Shown here: positions 44,220 through 51,726 of the stretch, piece by piece
Numbering within the stretch: the first letter of the stretch is position 1
Layout: every line of letters begins with the position of its first letter
From: Deltaproteobacteria bacterium
GTDB lineage: Bacteria; Myxococcota_A; UBA796; UBA2385
Assembly (NCBI GenBank): GCA_018401435.1
Contig: JAGYJW010000004.1
Coordinates: 62,001 to 126,000 of the forward strand
DNA: 64,000 nucleotides
Direction: 5' to 3'
Program-made: the position numbers and the translations under genes
Notes under the pieces: generated by a model
Seen by the model: only the letters and a program-made list of their open reading frames with translations
What the model was told of the DNA's origin: nothing
The model's database searches: none

Positions 44220-45555
44220 CGCCCTCGTCGTGGGCCTTCTGCGCGCCCCCGGGCTGGCCCCCGAGCGCCAGGTACAAGGCCTCGCCGTCGGGCGCGCCCA
44301 GGCCCGTGCACGGATCCCAGCCAGCGCTGGCGACGAAATCCGGAATCTCCGATGAAGTGGAGTTTGTTCCAGGCAAATCGGAACGAAGTGCTGCTCGGGC
44401 CGCGGCCTTGTAGAGCTGGTCCGCCCGCAGGGGGGCGCCGCCCAGCGCGCCCCGAAGCCGGCTGAGCAGGGCCGACCAGGTGGCCGCCGCCGCGCTGGTG
44501 CCGGTGGACGTGGTGTTGATGCCCTGCGGGCCCTTGCCGCCTTCTGGCTGCAACCACAGCCAGCAGCCCGTCGAGAAGGAGGCGTTGGCCGCCACATCGG
44601 GCACGCCCCTGCGGCCGCCGATGCAGCGCTGCAGCCCCAGCTGCCACAACGGGCGGTTGAACTGCCGGCTGAAGCCGCCGCCGCTGCCATAGCGCGCCCC
44701 CAGCTGCTGCTCGTTCCAGGTGTGCTCGCCCACCAGCGCGCCGGTCTCGTCGCGCTCCAGCCGGGTGCCCCCCACCGCCAGGCTCCAGGGGCTGCTGGCG
44801 GGGAATTGGACCCCCAGGCTGGGGCCGGACAGGCCGGTGCTGGCGGTCGAGCCGTCGTTGCCGCTGGCGCAACAGACCGGAATGCCCGCCTGCCAGGCGC
44901 GCTTGAGGGCGCTTTCGCTCCGCCGCCAGCTCTCCTTCGCCGCCTCCGGATAGCCCAGGCTGGCGTTGATCACCGATACGCCGTCGTCGATGGCCGCATC
45001 CAGCGCCAGGGACAAGGCGCGGTCCACCTGGCCCAGGTCCACGCCGTCGCCCCCATCGGCCACATAGATCCGCAGCGCGGCGCCAGGGGCCATGGCGCCG
45101 ATCAGCTCGACGTCCATGATGCCTTCGAGGGTCCAGGCCACCGTCAGCGCATCGACCGGTTCGGCGCCCATGGGCGCCACAAAGCCCGGATGGCGGTGCA
45201 GGTGGAGATCGCGGTGTTGGCGGCGCTGCAGGTGGGCGTGCCCGCCGGTGTGGGTCGGCGGCGGCGCGCCAAGACCCGCGGCCGGAGCACCGACGGATCC
45301 AGCCTGCAGGCCCATCAGCAGGCGGGCCATCGACGCATAGGGGGCGGGTCGGTTCTGGGCGCCCCCCACGGGCACGACGGTGATCTCGGGAAGGGGCAGG
45401 CCCAGGCGGTCGAAGTAGGTCTCAAAGCAGGTGGCCTTGGCCTTGAGGCCGCCGCCGAGCAGGATGATGCCGACGGTCTGGCCCGGCGCCGCAGCCGGAA
45501 AGTTGTAGAGCCGGGCGAGGTCAACCGCCGTGAACAAGGGCAGGGCATCGGGCAT
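44206..45555 (-). CDS. S53 (sedolisin/kumamolisin) family serine peptidase without prodomain or signal peptide
   Basis: The 449-residue protein starts directly at the mature catalytic-domain region (LFTAVDLARLYNFP, then GQTVGIILLGGG). Catalytic residues are Glu144 and Asp148 in TLEGIMDVELIGAMAPGA, Asp234 in CCASGNDGS and the nucleophile Ser354 in STGTSAAAATW. SGGGFS and the calcium-site sequence GWDPCTGLGAPDG are also present. Sedolisins are normally made with a ~180-residue prodomain for secretion and acid activation; neither is here, so it may work in the cytoplasm. Residues 99-124 are unusually His-rich and might be a misframed stretch. The gene follows the haem lipoprotein by 15 bases and overlaps the damaged paralogue gene. 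Confidence 0.88.
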   Translation of the reverse strand: MPDALPLFTAVDLARLYNFPAAAPGQTVGIILLGGGLKAKATCFETYFDRLGLPLPEITVVPVGGAQNRPAPYASMARLLMGLQAGSVGAPAAGLGAPPPTHTGGHAHLQRRQHRDLHLHRHPGFVAPMGAEPVDALTVAWTLEGIMDVELIGAMAPGAALRIYVADGGDGVDLGQVDRALSLALDAAIDDGVSVINASLGYPEAAKESWRRSESALKRAWQAGIPVCCASGNDGSTASTGLSGPSLGVQFPASSPWSLAVGGTRLERDETGALVGEHTWNEQQLGARYGSGGGFSRQFNRPLWQLGLQRCIGGRRGVPDVAANASFSTGCWLWLQPEGGKGPQGINTTSTGTSAAAATWSALLSRLRGALGGAPLRADQLYKAAARAALRSDLPGTNSTSSEIPDFVASAGWDPCTGLGAPDGEALYLALGGQPGGAQKAHDEGDACG

Positions 45556-45570
45556 GGACCCTCCGGCGCA

Positions 45571-47058
45571 TCAGCGGGCTTGAGACAGGAAGAACATGAA
45601 GTCTGCGCCGCCGCCGGCGGCCATCTGGGCGGCGCTGTGGCAGCCCACACAGTCGGAGCTGCCCTGGTGGTAGGTCTCCATGACGCCGTTGGCCAGCACC
45701 GGAGGCGTGGGGCTGGAGACGACCGGGGGCAGGGGACAGACCGCCGCGTTGGGGGGCGGCGTCGGCGTGACGGGGGCGCCGCTGGGGCAGCCGGCCACGG
45801 TCACGCCCGCCGGGCAGCTCCACTGGGTGCCCACCAGGACGTAGCGGCCCCACCGGTTGCCCGGCTGCAGCGCTTCGAGGGCATCCCAGGCCTGCTGGTT
45901 GACCGACCGGGCATCGGTGCTGCGGGTGGACTGCTGGGTGAGGGGAAGGGCGCGGACCACCTGGGTGGGCTGCCGCCGCTCTCCCAGCGGGCGCGCCTGC
46001 GGGGGCTCATTCCAGGCGCAGGCGGCCCCCCGCGGCACCGTGTAGCAGCTCGGGTCCACCGCGCTCGGGTCCAGGAAGCTCCACTGGCCCTGCAGGGGCT
46101 GCTCGGTGATGTCGGGGGCGTTGGCCCGGTGCTCGAAGGTGGCCCAGGCCCACAGCGGGGCCTGCTGGCTGCGGGTGGCCATGTGCAGGCCCACCAGGCC
46201 CACCGTCGCCGCTTCGCAGCGGTCCGTGCGCGGGTCGTAGAGGTAGACCTCGGCGCTGTGGAAGTCCGCCTTGTCCTGGGCCGCCGACAGGCGCATCCAG
46301 GCGGCCTTGATCACCGTGGCGCCCAGCTCGCCGCCGGTCGCCGTCGCGCAGCCCGCCGGGAAGGACGCGGTCTTGCCCTCCTGGCCGGCGCGGGTGTCCA
46401 GGCCGGCGGACAGCACATAGTCCCAGGCCGCGCGGTCCAGCCGGACCTCGTAGTAGACGGGGTAGCCCTGGCCGTCGATGACCTCGTTGGCCAGCAGGCC
46501 GAAATCGGAGGTCTTGTGGGGCCCCTCCGACGCCAGCATCTCGATCTTCGTGGTGTAGCGCAGCAGCCGGCGCTGGGGCTGCGGGTTGGGGCCCAGCGCA
46601 GCACAGGCGGCTGGCAAGGGGGGCGGCGAGCCCCACGGGCCGGGTGCGCTGCCATCGCTGGGAAAGAGGTCCGCCGTGGCCGACCAGGTCTCCCAGAGCG
46701 CCCGCCGATCGGCGCCGACCCCGGGGGGCTGGGCCGGGTCCAGGGCCCCCTGGGCGTCCACCGGCCAGCTGCGGGCCAGGAAGCCCCGCCAGGCGTAGAC
46801 ATCCATGGCGTACTGGATGCCACCGGCGCTCACCACGGTTCCCGCTGCGTCGCAAGGCGGGCGCCAGTCGATGACCACATCGGGGTAATCGACCTTTTCG
46901 ATGGGTCGGCAGGGGGCGTCCTCCGCCAGCCCGGCGGGGCTCACAGCCACCTTCGACGGCGGCGTGGGCGGCTGCGCCCCAACGCGCGCGGGCCCGCCCG
47001 CCGCCGGATCGGCGGTCGAGCAGGCCAGGCTGAAGAGCAGCAGCGCGCGGGCGTGCAC
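45571..47058 (-). CDS. Exported c-type-haem lipoprotein (495 aa)
   Basis: A GTG at 47058 starts a lipoprotein signal with lipobox FSLAC. The body contains many cysteines and the sequence GYPVYYEVRLDRAAWDYVL, and closes with VMETYHQGSSDCVGCHSAAQ, a haem-c attachment motif (Cys470-Val-Gly-Cys473-His474). Proteins of this build, a long N-terminal domain ending in QLVGTQW-like sequence plus one CxxCH, recur as unassigned cytochrome-like proteins in proteobacteria, in my recollection. It would sit in the periplasm or on the outer membrane and handle electrons or a small molecule. Its start overlaps the stop of the 75-residue peptide gene (TAGTG), so the two are translationally coupled. Confidence 0.82.
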   Translation of the reverse strand: MHARALLLFSLACSTADPAAGGPARVGAQPPTPPSKVAVSPAGLAEDAPCRPIEKVDYPDVVIDWRPPCDAAGTVVSAGGIQYAMDVYAWRGFLARSWPVDAQGALDPAQPPGVGADRRALWETWSATADLFPSDGSAPGPWGSPPPLPAACAALGPNPQPQRRLLRYTTKIEMLASEGPHKTSDFGLLANEVIDGQGYPVYYEVRLDRAAWDYVLSAGLDTRAGQEGKTASFPAGCATATGGELGATVIKAAWMRLSAAQDKADFHSAEVYLYDPRTDRCEAATVGLVGLHMATRSQQAPLWAWATFEHRANAPDITEQPLQGQWSFLDPSAVDPSCYTVPRGAACAWNEPPQARPLGERRQPTQVVRALPLTQQSTRSTDARSVNQQAWDALEALQPGNRWGRYVLVGTQWSCPAGVTVAGCPSGAPVTPTPPPNAAVCPLPPVVSSPTPPVLANGVMETYHQGSSDCVGCHSAAQMAAGGGADFMFFLSQAR

Positions 47059-47285
47059 TACCAGTTCGGCCCACCGCTGGAGGTCGCCTTGTTGAGCTCG
47101 TCCAGCATCATCTCGCCCACTGCGGTCCAGTCCTCCTTCTGGATGGCCAGATTGGCCTCGTCGCTCAGGTTGTAGGCCTTGAGCGTGGCGCTGGGGTCGC
47201 GGCGCCAGGCCTGCCGGGCGTTGGCGGTCCGAATATTGGTGGGATCGCCGAACATATCCGAGACGAAACGGGTGACGCTGCTCAT
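47058..47285 (-). CDS. 75-residue precursor-like peptide (LigA-like pattern, C-terminal GGPNW)
   Basis: The peptide starts MSSVTRFVSDMFGDP and has no signal sequence or cysteine. Its centre, RRDPSATLKAYNLSDEANLA followed by IQKEDWTAVGEMMLDELNKA, resembles the Y-x-L-(T/S)-x-E-x-x-A-I-x-x-x-D-W pattern of small LigA-subunit-like domains, which also appear as leaders of peptide precursors. It ends in a Ser/Gly/Pro tail TSSGGPNW with a double-Gly. The TAG stop overlaps the next GTG start, so it heads a four-gene unit with the haem lipoprotein, S53 peptidase and the damaged paralogue. A structural or regulatory small protein is the alternative. Length, composition and position make it a real gene. 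Confidence 0.75.
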   Translation of the reverse strand: MSSVTRFVSDMFGDPTNIRTANARQAWRRDPSATLKAYNLSDEANLAIQKEDWTAVGEMMLDELNKATSSGGPNW

Positions 47286-47608
47286 GGAGATGCCTGCCTT
47301 CTCTGGGGGGGGGCGCAGACGATAGGGGGGGGGAGCGAGGGCGTCAAGCCAGGGTGCGGACTGGCGCCCGAAATGGCCCAGCGAATCCCGCCGGGCCCGC
47401 CTCTCGGGGTTCTCATGCGGGGTCGGCGGGCCCTGTGTCCATCCGCACAGGCCTTGGGCGGAAGGGCCCACGGGGGGGCAGCGGCAGCTGCGCACCACGA
47501 GCAAGACCAGCCGGCGGCGAAGGCGCTCCCGAGGGAGTCTGGCATGGAAATTGCATGTGTTCGGGTTGGGGCCGAAGGGCTCCCACCCGCCACCCTGCGC
47601 GAGGCGCC
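47286..47608. other. Divergent intergenic region with two 9-G runs and a sigma-54-type promoter
   Basis: About 320 bases without a gene between the minus-strand peptide operon and the plus-strand lipoprotein. Two runs of nine Gs lie at 47305-47313 and 47325-47333, just upstream of the peptide start. A sigma-54-type -24/-12 element is at 47540-47555 on the plus strand (separate entry). No clear promoter for the minus-strand operon was recognised. Confidence 0.6.
47540..47555 (+). promoter_or_regulatory. Sigma-54 (RpoN) type promoter, -24/-12
   Basis: TGGCATGGAAATTGCA matches the consensus TGGCAC-N5-TTGCA with one mismatch and the required 12-base distance between the GG and GC elements. It lies 54 bases upstream of the lipoprotein ATG at 47609, giving a predicted transcription start near 47567. 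Sigma-54 promoters need an enhancer-binding activator; none is encoded in this window. Confidence 0.6.
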
Positions 47609-48121
47609 ATGACCTGCTCTCTCCCGGCCCGCTTCTTCCTGTTCGCCTTCGCCCTCGTCGGCTGCGCCGGAGACGATGGGCAGACCGACATCGACCCCCA
47701 GGTGGTCTATGCCGTGCTCGACACCCAGGGCTTCCTCTACAACCAGAACCTCATCGGGCTGCCGGTGGGGCCCCAGGACCTGACCGTGGATTGTCCGCTC
47801 GGCGGCACGGCGCGCATCTTTGGCGCGACCGCAGGCGAGGGCGGCACCTCGCTGGACCTGACCCTTGCCTATGACGGCTGTGAGAACGCAGGAACGGGCT
47901 ACTCGGCGGCGTTGACAGGCGATGTCAGCTGGTCGGGCAGCTTTCGGTCCACCGGCTACAAGGCCCTCGGCACGCGCTCGGACAGCCTCAGGGTGGTGGG
48001 TACCTTCGATGCCGGCGGGGATGTGGACGAGACCTGCGCTTTGTCGGTCACCGATCGGGGCGAAGACGGAGAGACCTCGACGGTGACCGGGGAGTGGTGC
48101 GGGCGAAGTGTGTCATTTTGA
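47609..48121 (+). CDS. Secreted lipoprotein behind a sigma-54-type promoter
   Basis: The 170-residue product has a signal peptide (ARFFLFAFALVGCAG, lipobox ALVGC) and a small beta-rich domain with two cysteine pairs (LTVDCPLGGTARIFG with LAYDGCENAG, and ETCALSVTDRG with GEWCGRSVSF). It has the look of a lipocalin-like or adhesin-like surface lipoprotein; no family is recognised. Expression is probably sigma-54-dependent, given the element upstream. The gene is single: the next gene is a convergent LysR regulator. Confidence 0.82.
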   Translation: MTCSLPARFFLFAFALVGCAGDDGQTDIDPQVVYAVLDTQGFLYNQNLIGLPVGPQDLTVDCPLGGTARIFGATAGEGGTSLDLTLAYDGCENAGTGYSAALTGDVSWSGSFRSTGYKALGTRSDSLRVVGTFDAGGDVDETCALSVTDRGEDGETSTVTGEWCGRSVSF

Positions 48122-48174
48122 GCGACTCCCCGGTCGGCCTGGTGTGGGGCCAGGGACGGGTGGAACGGCCGGGT

Positions 48175-49101
48175 TCAGGTTGCGATCTCCAGCACGGCGG
48201 CGTCGCCCTCGTCGACGAAGGCCGCCGGTGCCAACGTCAAGAGGCGCTGCACCGGGGCGCGTTGGCGGCGATCGGCCCGCACATGGGCATAGACCCGCTG
48301 CTGCAGTCCGACCAGGCCTGCGAGCCGGACGAAGCCCCGACGCGCCTGCAACTCAAAGGACACGGCGTCGTGCATCGCAAAGACCCCGGCGCCATCGGCG
48401 GCGAAGGCCTTGATCAACGCAGAATCGTCGAATTCCCCCACGATAACGGGTTGCAACGCATGATCGCGAAGCCAACCGTCCAGGTCGGCCCGCATGCTGC
48501 TGCCCGGGGCGGGCAACAACATGGGTGCGCCGTCCAGCCACCGTGGACCGCGCTGCGCCAGCCGATCGGCGAGATCGCGGCTGGCAAAGAGGGAGAGTCC
48601 GGTGCTTCCCAGCAGCTGGACTTCGACGCGCTGCACGGCCGGCGGGCCCGCATCGCTGAGGACCAGGTCGATGGTGCCCTCCGCCAGCTGCTGGTCCAAC
48701 AAGGCGGTCGGTCCTTCCAGGCAGCGCAGGCGGACCGTGGGGTGCGGGTCCGTCCCGGAAGCGGAGAGCAGCCGCCAGGCGAGGGTCTTGGGCAGCACGT
48801 CGGCCAGACCCACGACCAGGGTGTCTGGAAGCCCCAGCTGCGGCTGCACGGCTCGCTCGGCTTCGCGTGCCAGCCCCAGCAGCTGCCGGCCGTAGCTCAG
48901 CAGCACCTGGCCCGCCGGGGTCAGCTCCCAGCCGCCCGGATTGGGCGCCAGAAGCGGCACTTCGTAGCAGCTCTCCAAGCGGTCGATGCGTCGCCGAAGC
49001 TCGGCCACCGTCTCGTTCCGCTCCGCCGCGGTCTCTTCGAATGTGCCCAGGCGCGCGAGCTGCTGGAGGATCTCGAGGTCGGAGAGCTGGGGGTAGGTCA
49101 T
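48175..49101 (-). CDS. LysR-type transcriptional regulator, NhaR-like
   Basis: The 308-residue protein has an N-terminal winged helix-turn-helix (DLEILQQLARLGTFEETAAE, ELRRRIDRLESCYEVPLL) and a LysR ligand-binding domain. The effector region matches the NhaR subgroup pattern: RLRCLEGPTALLDQQLAEGT, DLVLSDAGPP, ADLDGWLRDHALQPVIVGEF and DDSALIKAFAADGAGVF. NhaR controls sodium/proton antiporter and adhesin genes in enterobacteria, but no antiporter is nearby, so the target is unknown. The gene diverges from the ECF sigma factor gene across about 210 bases, where a LysR site would be expected. Confidence 0.9.
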   Translation of the reverse strand: MTYPQLSDLEILQQLARLGTFEETAAERNETVAELRRRIDRLESCYEVPLLAPNPGGWELTPAGQVLLSYGRQLLGLAREAERAVQPQLGLPDTLVVGLADVLPKTLAWRLLSASGTDPHPTVRLRCLEGPTALLDQQLAEGTIDLVLSDAGPPAVQRVEVQLLGSTGLSLFASRDLADRLAQRGPRWLDGAPMLLPAPGSSMRADLDGWLRDHALQPVIVGEFDDSALIKAFAADGAGVFAMHDAVSFELQARRGFVRLAGLVGLQQRVYAHVRADRRQRAPVQRLLTLAPAAFVDEGDAAVLEIAT

Positions 49102-49310
49102 CGAAGCTCCGAGTTGTCATCCTCTTACCCGGCTTCGGAGGCTGCGCATTCCCGCGCTGCGTGGCGGACTCGGCGGCGGGCTCGGGGTGCGCCTTTCGAG
49201 GCCCGTCGGGCACCCCCCGTCGCCTGCATGCCCGGTGCCGCTCGGGGCATTTGCCGCCGGGGCGAGTGACCGCGGGTGCTCCGGCCGTGTCTCACCATTG
49301 GAGTCTGTTC

Positions 49311-49895
49311 ATGTACGCCGACGAGCCCGATCTGGATGGGGAGCATCGCCTCATCGACCTCGCCCTCGCCGGTGGCCCGGCCGGGCGTGCGGCCTTTGGT
49401 GACCTGGTCCGGGCAAACCAGGTCTGGCTGGTTCGATTGCTCTTCTACCTGCTTCACGACATGGGATCGGCCGAGGATGTCGCCCAGGAGGCCTTTGTGC
49501 GCGCCCATCGGGGCCTGCCCCACTTCCGGCGGGACAGCCTCTTTCGGGGCTGGCTTCGGCGCATCGCCACGCGGCTGGCTTTCAACCACCGCCGGGATGC
49601 CACCACCCGGGCCAACTACGAGCTGAAGGTGGAGCGATCCCAGCTGATGCCCCCCCCGGGGCGCGCGGTCGAGGCCCACGACGCCCTGCTCAAGGTCCTT
49701 GTCGCCGTGCCCTACCCCTACCGCGAGATCCTGCTCCTTCGCTTCGTGGAGGAGCTGTCGGTCTTGGAGATCGCATCCGCCCTGGATATCGGCGAATCCG
49801 CCGTCAAGATGCGGTTGAGCCGGGCCCGTGCAGCCTTTGGCGAGCACTACTCCGAGATGGTGATGCCATGCGTGAAGAGCGGGACTTGGGGCTGA
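49311..49895 (+). CDS. ECF-type RNA polymerase sigma factor
   Basis: The 194-residue protein shows sigma region 2 (DMGSAEDVAQEAFVRAHRGL, FRGWLRRIATRLAFNHRRD) binding the -10 element, and region 4 (VPYPYREILLLRFVEELSVL, EIASALDIGESAVKMRLSRA) binding the -35 element. Regions 1.1 and 3 are absent, as in extracytoplasmic-function sigma factors. Such factors are usually held by an anti-sigma factor encoded next door; the overlapping small gene at 49868 takes that position but has no membrane segment. The target genes are not known; the downstream envelope genes are candidates. Confidence 0.92.
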   Translation: MYADEPDLDGEHRLIDLALAGGPAGRAAFGDLVRANQVWLVRLLFYLLHDMGSAEDVAQEAFVRAHRGLPHFRRDSLFRGWLRRIATRLAFNHRRDATTRANYELKVERSQLMPPPGRAVEAHDALLKVLVAVPYPYREILLLRFVEELSVLEIASALDIGESAVKMRLSRARAAFGEHYSEMVMPCVKSGTWG

Positions 49896-50134
49896 TGGAT
49901 GCCGAGGAGGAGTCCTTCTTCGCGGCCTTCGGCCTGCTGCGACGGCAGGTCGTGCGCATTGCGGAAGACTTTGGTGAGCGGGTCGGCCTCGCGGTCGAAG
50001 AAGACGTGCGCATGCGGGCCGAACATCCCGGCTTCTGGCAGGTGTTGGAGGGCTTCTTCATCGAGCTGAGCAACCTGTTCACCGGCTCGTTTGGGCGGGA
50101 CCCGAATGGTCCCAATGACCAGGAATACGGCTGA
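49868..50134 (+). CDS. Small acidic protein overlapping the sigma factor gene
   Basis: The 88-residue product (MREERDLGLMDAEEESFFAA) is soluble and mostly helical, with a hydrophobic-aromatic stretch HPGFWQVLEGFFIELSNLF near the end. There is no signal peptide, zinc motif or membrane helix. The ATG lies 28 bases inside the sigma factor gene, so translation is coupled. This position is typical for a partner of an ECF sigma factor, so a soluble anti-sigma or co-regulator is possible, but the sequence offers no direct support. Unrecognised family. Confidence 0.6.
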   Translation: MREERDLGLMDAEEESFFAAFGLLRRQVVRIAEDFGERVGLAVEEDVRMRAEHPGFWQVLEGFFIELSNLFTGSFGRDPNGPNDQEYG

Positions 50135-50186
50135 GCATCCAGTCGGACAGGTGCGGCCTTCCTTCCTTTTCCCAGAGCTACCCCCG

Positions 50187-51026
50187 ATGGACACCCTCTC
50201 CGAGGCCGCTGCGGCGCTGCTGCCCACCAAGCTGCTCTTGCGGGCGCTGGTGGCGCTGGTGGCTCTGGTCTTCGGGCTGCTGCTCGCCCGGCTGGCCGGG
50301 CGCCTCGCGGCCTGGACGGTGCGCCGGGTGCGCCTCGACGTGCTCGCCGAACGCGCAGGGGTGTCGCGGCTGCTCTACTCGGTCGGCATCCACCGGGGCT
50401 TCCCCGAGGTCGTGGATTGGGGCGTGTGGGGCACCTGCTCCCTGGTGGTATTGGCCCTGCTGGCCGAGGCCGGTGGCTTGCCTGGCGTGGCCGAGGGCAT
50501 CGCCCGGGTCGTCGAATATATGCCCCGGGTCCTCGCTTCGGCGGTGATCCTCCTGGCAGGGCTCGTCGGGGCGGACGTGCTGCGCAGCCTCGTGCGCCGC
50601 ATCGCCTCCCGAAAGGAAGCGGTCGAGAGCCCCGGGCTTGTGGCCCAGGCCGTCTACTACAGCGCCGTGGTCGTCTCCTTCAGCATGGCGGCCGAACAGC
50701 TGGGCATCGACACCGCGCTGATCGACAGCTTGATCTCCCTGGCCTTTGGGGCCGCCGTCGGCGGAGCAGCCCTGGCCTTCGCCCTCAGCGCGCGCCCGGT
50801 GCTGCGGCACGCGCTGGCCCGCCACTATGCGCAGCGAATGTTCAAGAAGGGTGATCGGCTGCGGCTGGGAGATCGCGAGTTTGTGTTGGAGCGCTTTGGG
50901 CCGGTGACCGCCTGGTTGCGCACCTCCGACGGCCTGGTGTCGCTGCCGGCTGGCGAGCTGCTGGACCAGCCGGTCCTGCTCTACCCCGGATTCGCTGGTC
51001 CAGGCCGCGAATCCAAGACTTCCTGA
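50187..51026 (+). CDS. Integral membrane protein with MscS-TM-like conserved helices
   Basis: The 279-residue protein has an N-terminal membrane helix (LLLRALVALVALVFGLLLARL), a second pair around VVDWGVWGTCSLVVLALLAE and MPRVLASAVILLAGLVGADV, and a helix pair near ISLAFGAAVGGAALAFAL. The repeated P-x-x-L-x-(A/G)-x-x-(I/V)-L-x-x-G-x-x-x-(A/G) arrangement resembles the conserved TM helix (MscS_TM) of bacterial mechanosensitive-channel relatives. The final ~60 residues form a small soluble domain. A role in osmotic or envelope stress is an inference. It follows the ECF sigma gene pair on the same strand. Confidence 0.8.
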   Translation: MDTLSEAAAALLPTKLLLRALVALVALVFGLLLARLAGRLAAWTVRRVRLDVLAERAGVSRLLYSVGIHRGFPEVVDWGVWGTCSLVVLALLAEAGGLPGVAEGIARVVEYMPRVLASAVILLAGLVGADVLRSLVRRIASRKEAVESPGLVAQAVYYSAVVVSFSMAAEQLGIDTALIDSLISLAFGAAVGGAALAFALSARPVLRHALARHYAQRMFKKGDRLRLGDREFVLERFGPVTAWLRTSDGLVSLPAGELLDQPVLLYPGFAGPGRESKTS

Positions 51027-51141
51027 TCTGCTTCTCGATAAGTTGTGACCCCGGGGCCGGGGGCCGGGTCATATAAGTACAGAGAGCGATGGGGAGGCGC
51101 CAGGCGCCCCGTGGCTCTGCAGGTCCTGCTGCGCTCCCGAT

Positions 51142-51654
51142 ATGCGGAACGCGCGTTCACCGGTCACTCTTATGTCCCACCACTCTGCCACTGCCCTTCC
51201 ATCCGCGACCTCGCGCACAGACGCGGTCGTCGCCAACACAAGGCCCGAATCCTCCAGCCTGGTCCGTCAGGACGAGGGCGGGCGGACCGTCATTCAGCCC
51301 CATGTGGTCGCCAAGATCGCCGGCCTCGCCATTCGCGAGGTGGAAGGCGTGCACAGCCTCGTCCCCGTGGGTGCGGGCCAGGCCATCGGCAACCTCGCCC
51401 GCTCCGTCGCGGGCGGCGAATTCCGGGACCTCGGCGTCTCGGTCGAGGTTGGCCAGGTCGAAGCTACGGTGGACGCGCGTATCGTCACCGACTATGGGGG
51501 AAGCATCCCCGACATCGCGACGGCAATTCGCACCAATGTCCAGCGGCGCATCGTCGAGATGACCGGACTTCGGGTCAAGGAGATCAACCTCGAGGTCGTG
51601 GACCTCTGGTTCGACGAACCCACCTCGACCGATTCGACGCATCGCGTGCAGTAG
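51142..51654 (+). CDS. Asp23/Gls24 family envelope stress protein
   Basis: The C-terminal ~115 residues match Asp23/Gls24 (PF03780): TVIQPHVVAKIAGLAIREVE with the conserved A-G-x-A-x-x-x-x-G start, VSVEVGQVEATVDARIVTDY, AIRTNVQRRIVEMTGLRVKE and INLEVVDLWFD. In Firmicutes the family responds to alkaline shock and cell-envelope stress; in other bacteria the role is unclear. The N-terminal 50 residues are low complexity. An alternative start is the ATG at 51172. A TATAAG (51072-51077) may be a -10 element, but no -35 lies at proper spacing. It precedes the outer-membrane set at 51727. Confidence 0.9.
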   Translation: MRNARSPVTLMSHHSATALPSATSRTDAVVANTRPESSSLVRQDEGGRTVIQPHVVAKIAGLAIREVEGVHSLVPVGAGQAIGNLARSVAGGEFRDLGVSVEVGQVEATVDARIVTDYGGSIPDIATAIRTNVQRRIVEMTGLRVKEINLEVVDLWFDEPTSTDSTHRVQ

Positions 51655-51726
51655 ACGGCTGCGCCCGGGACTCGGTCCGTCCGGATCGGGTCCAACGCTG
51701 CCGGCAACCCGCAAATAGAGGAATCC

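Noticed and set aside
51043-51077. TTGTGA ... TATAAG as a sigma-70 promoter for the Gls24 gene
   Set aside because: The spacing between the two elements is 23 bases, too long for a normal promoter; only the TATAAG is worth noting.
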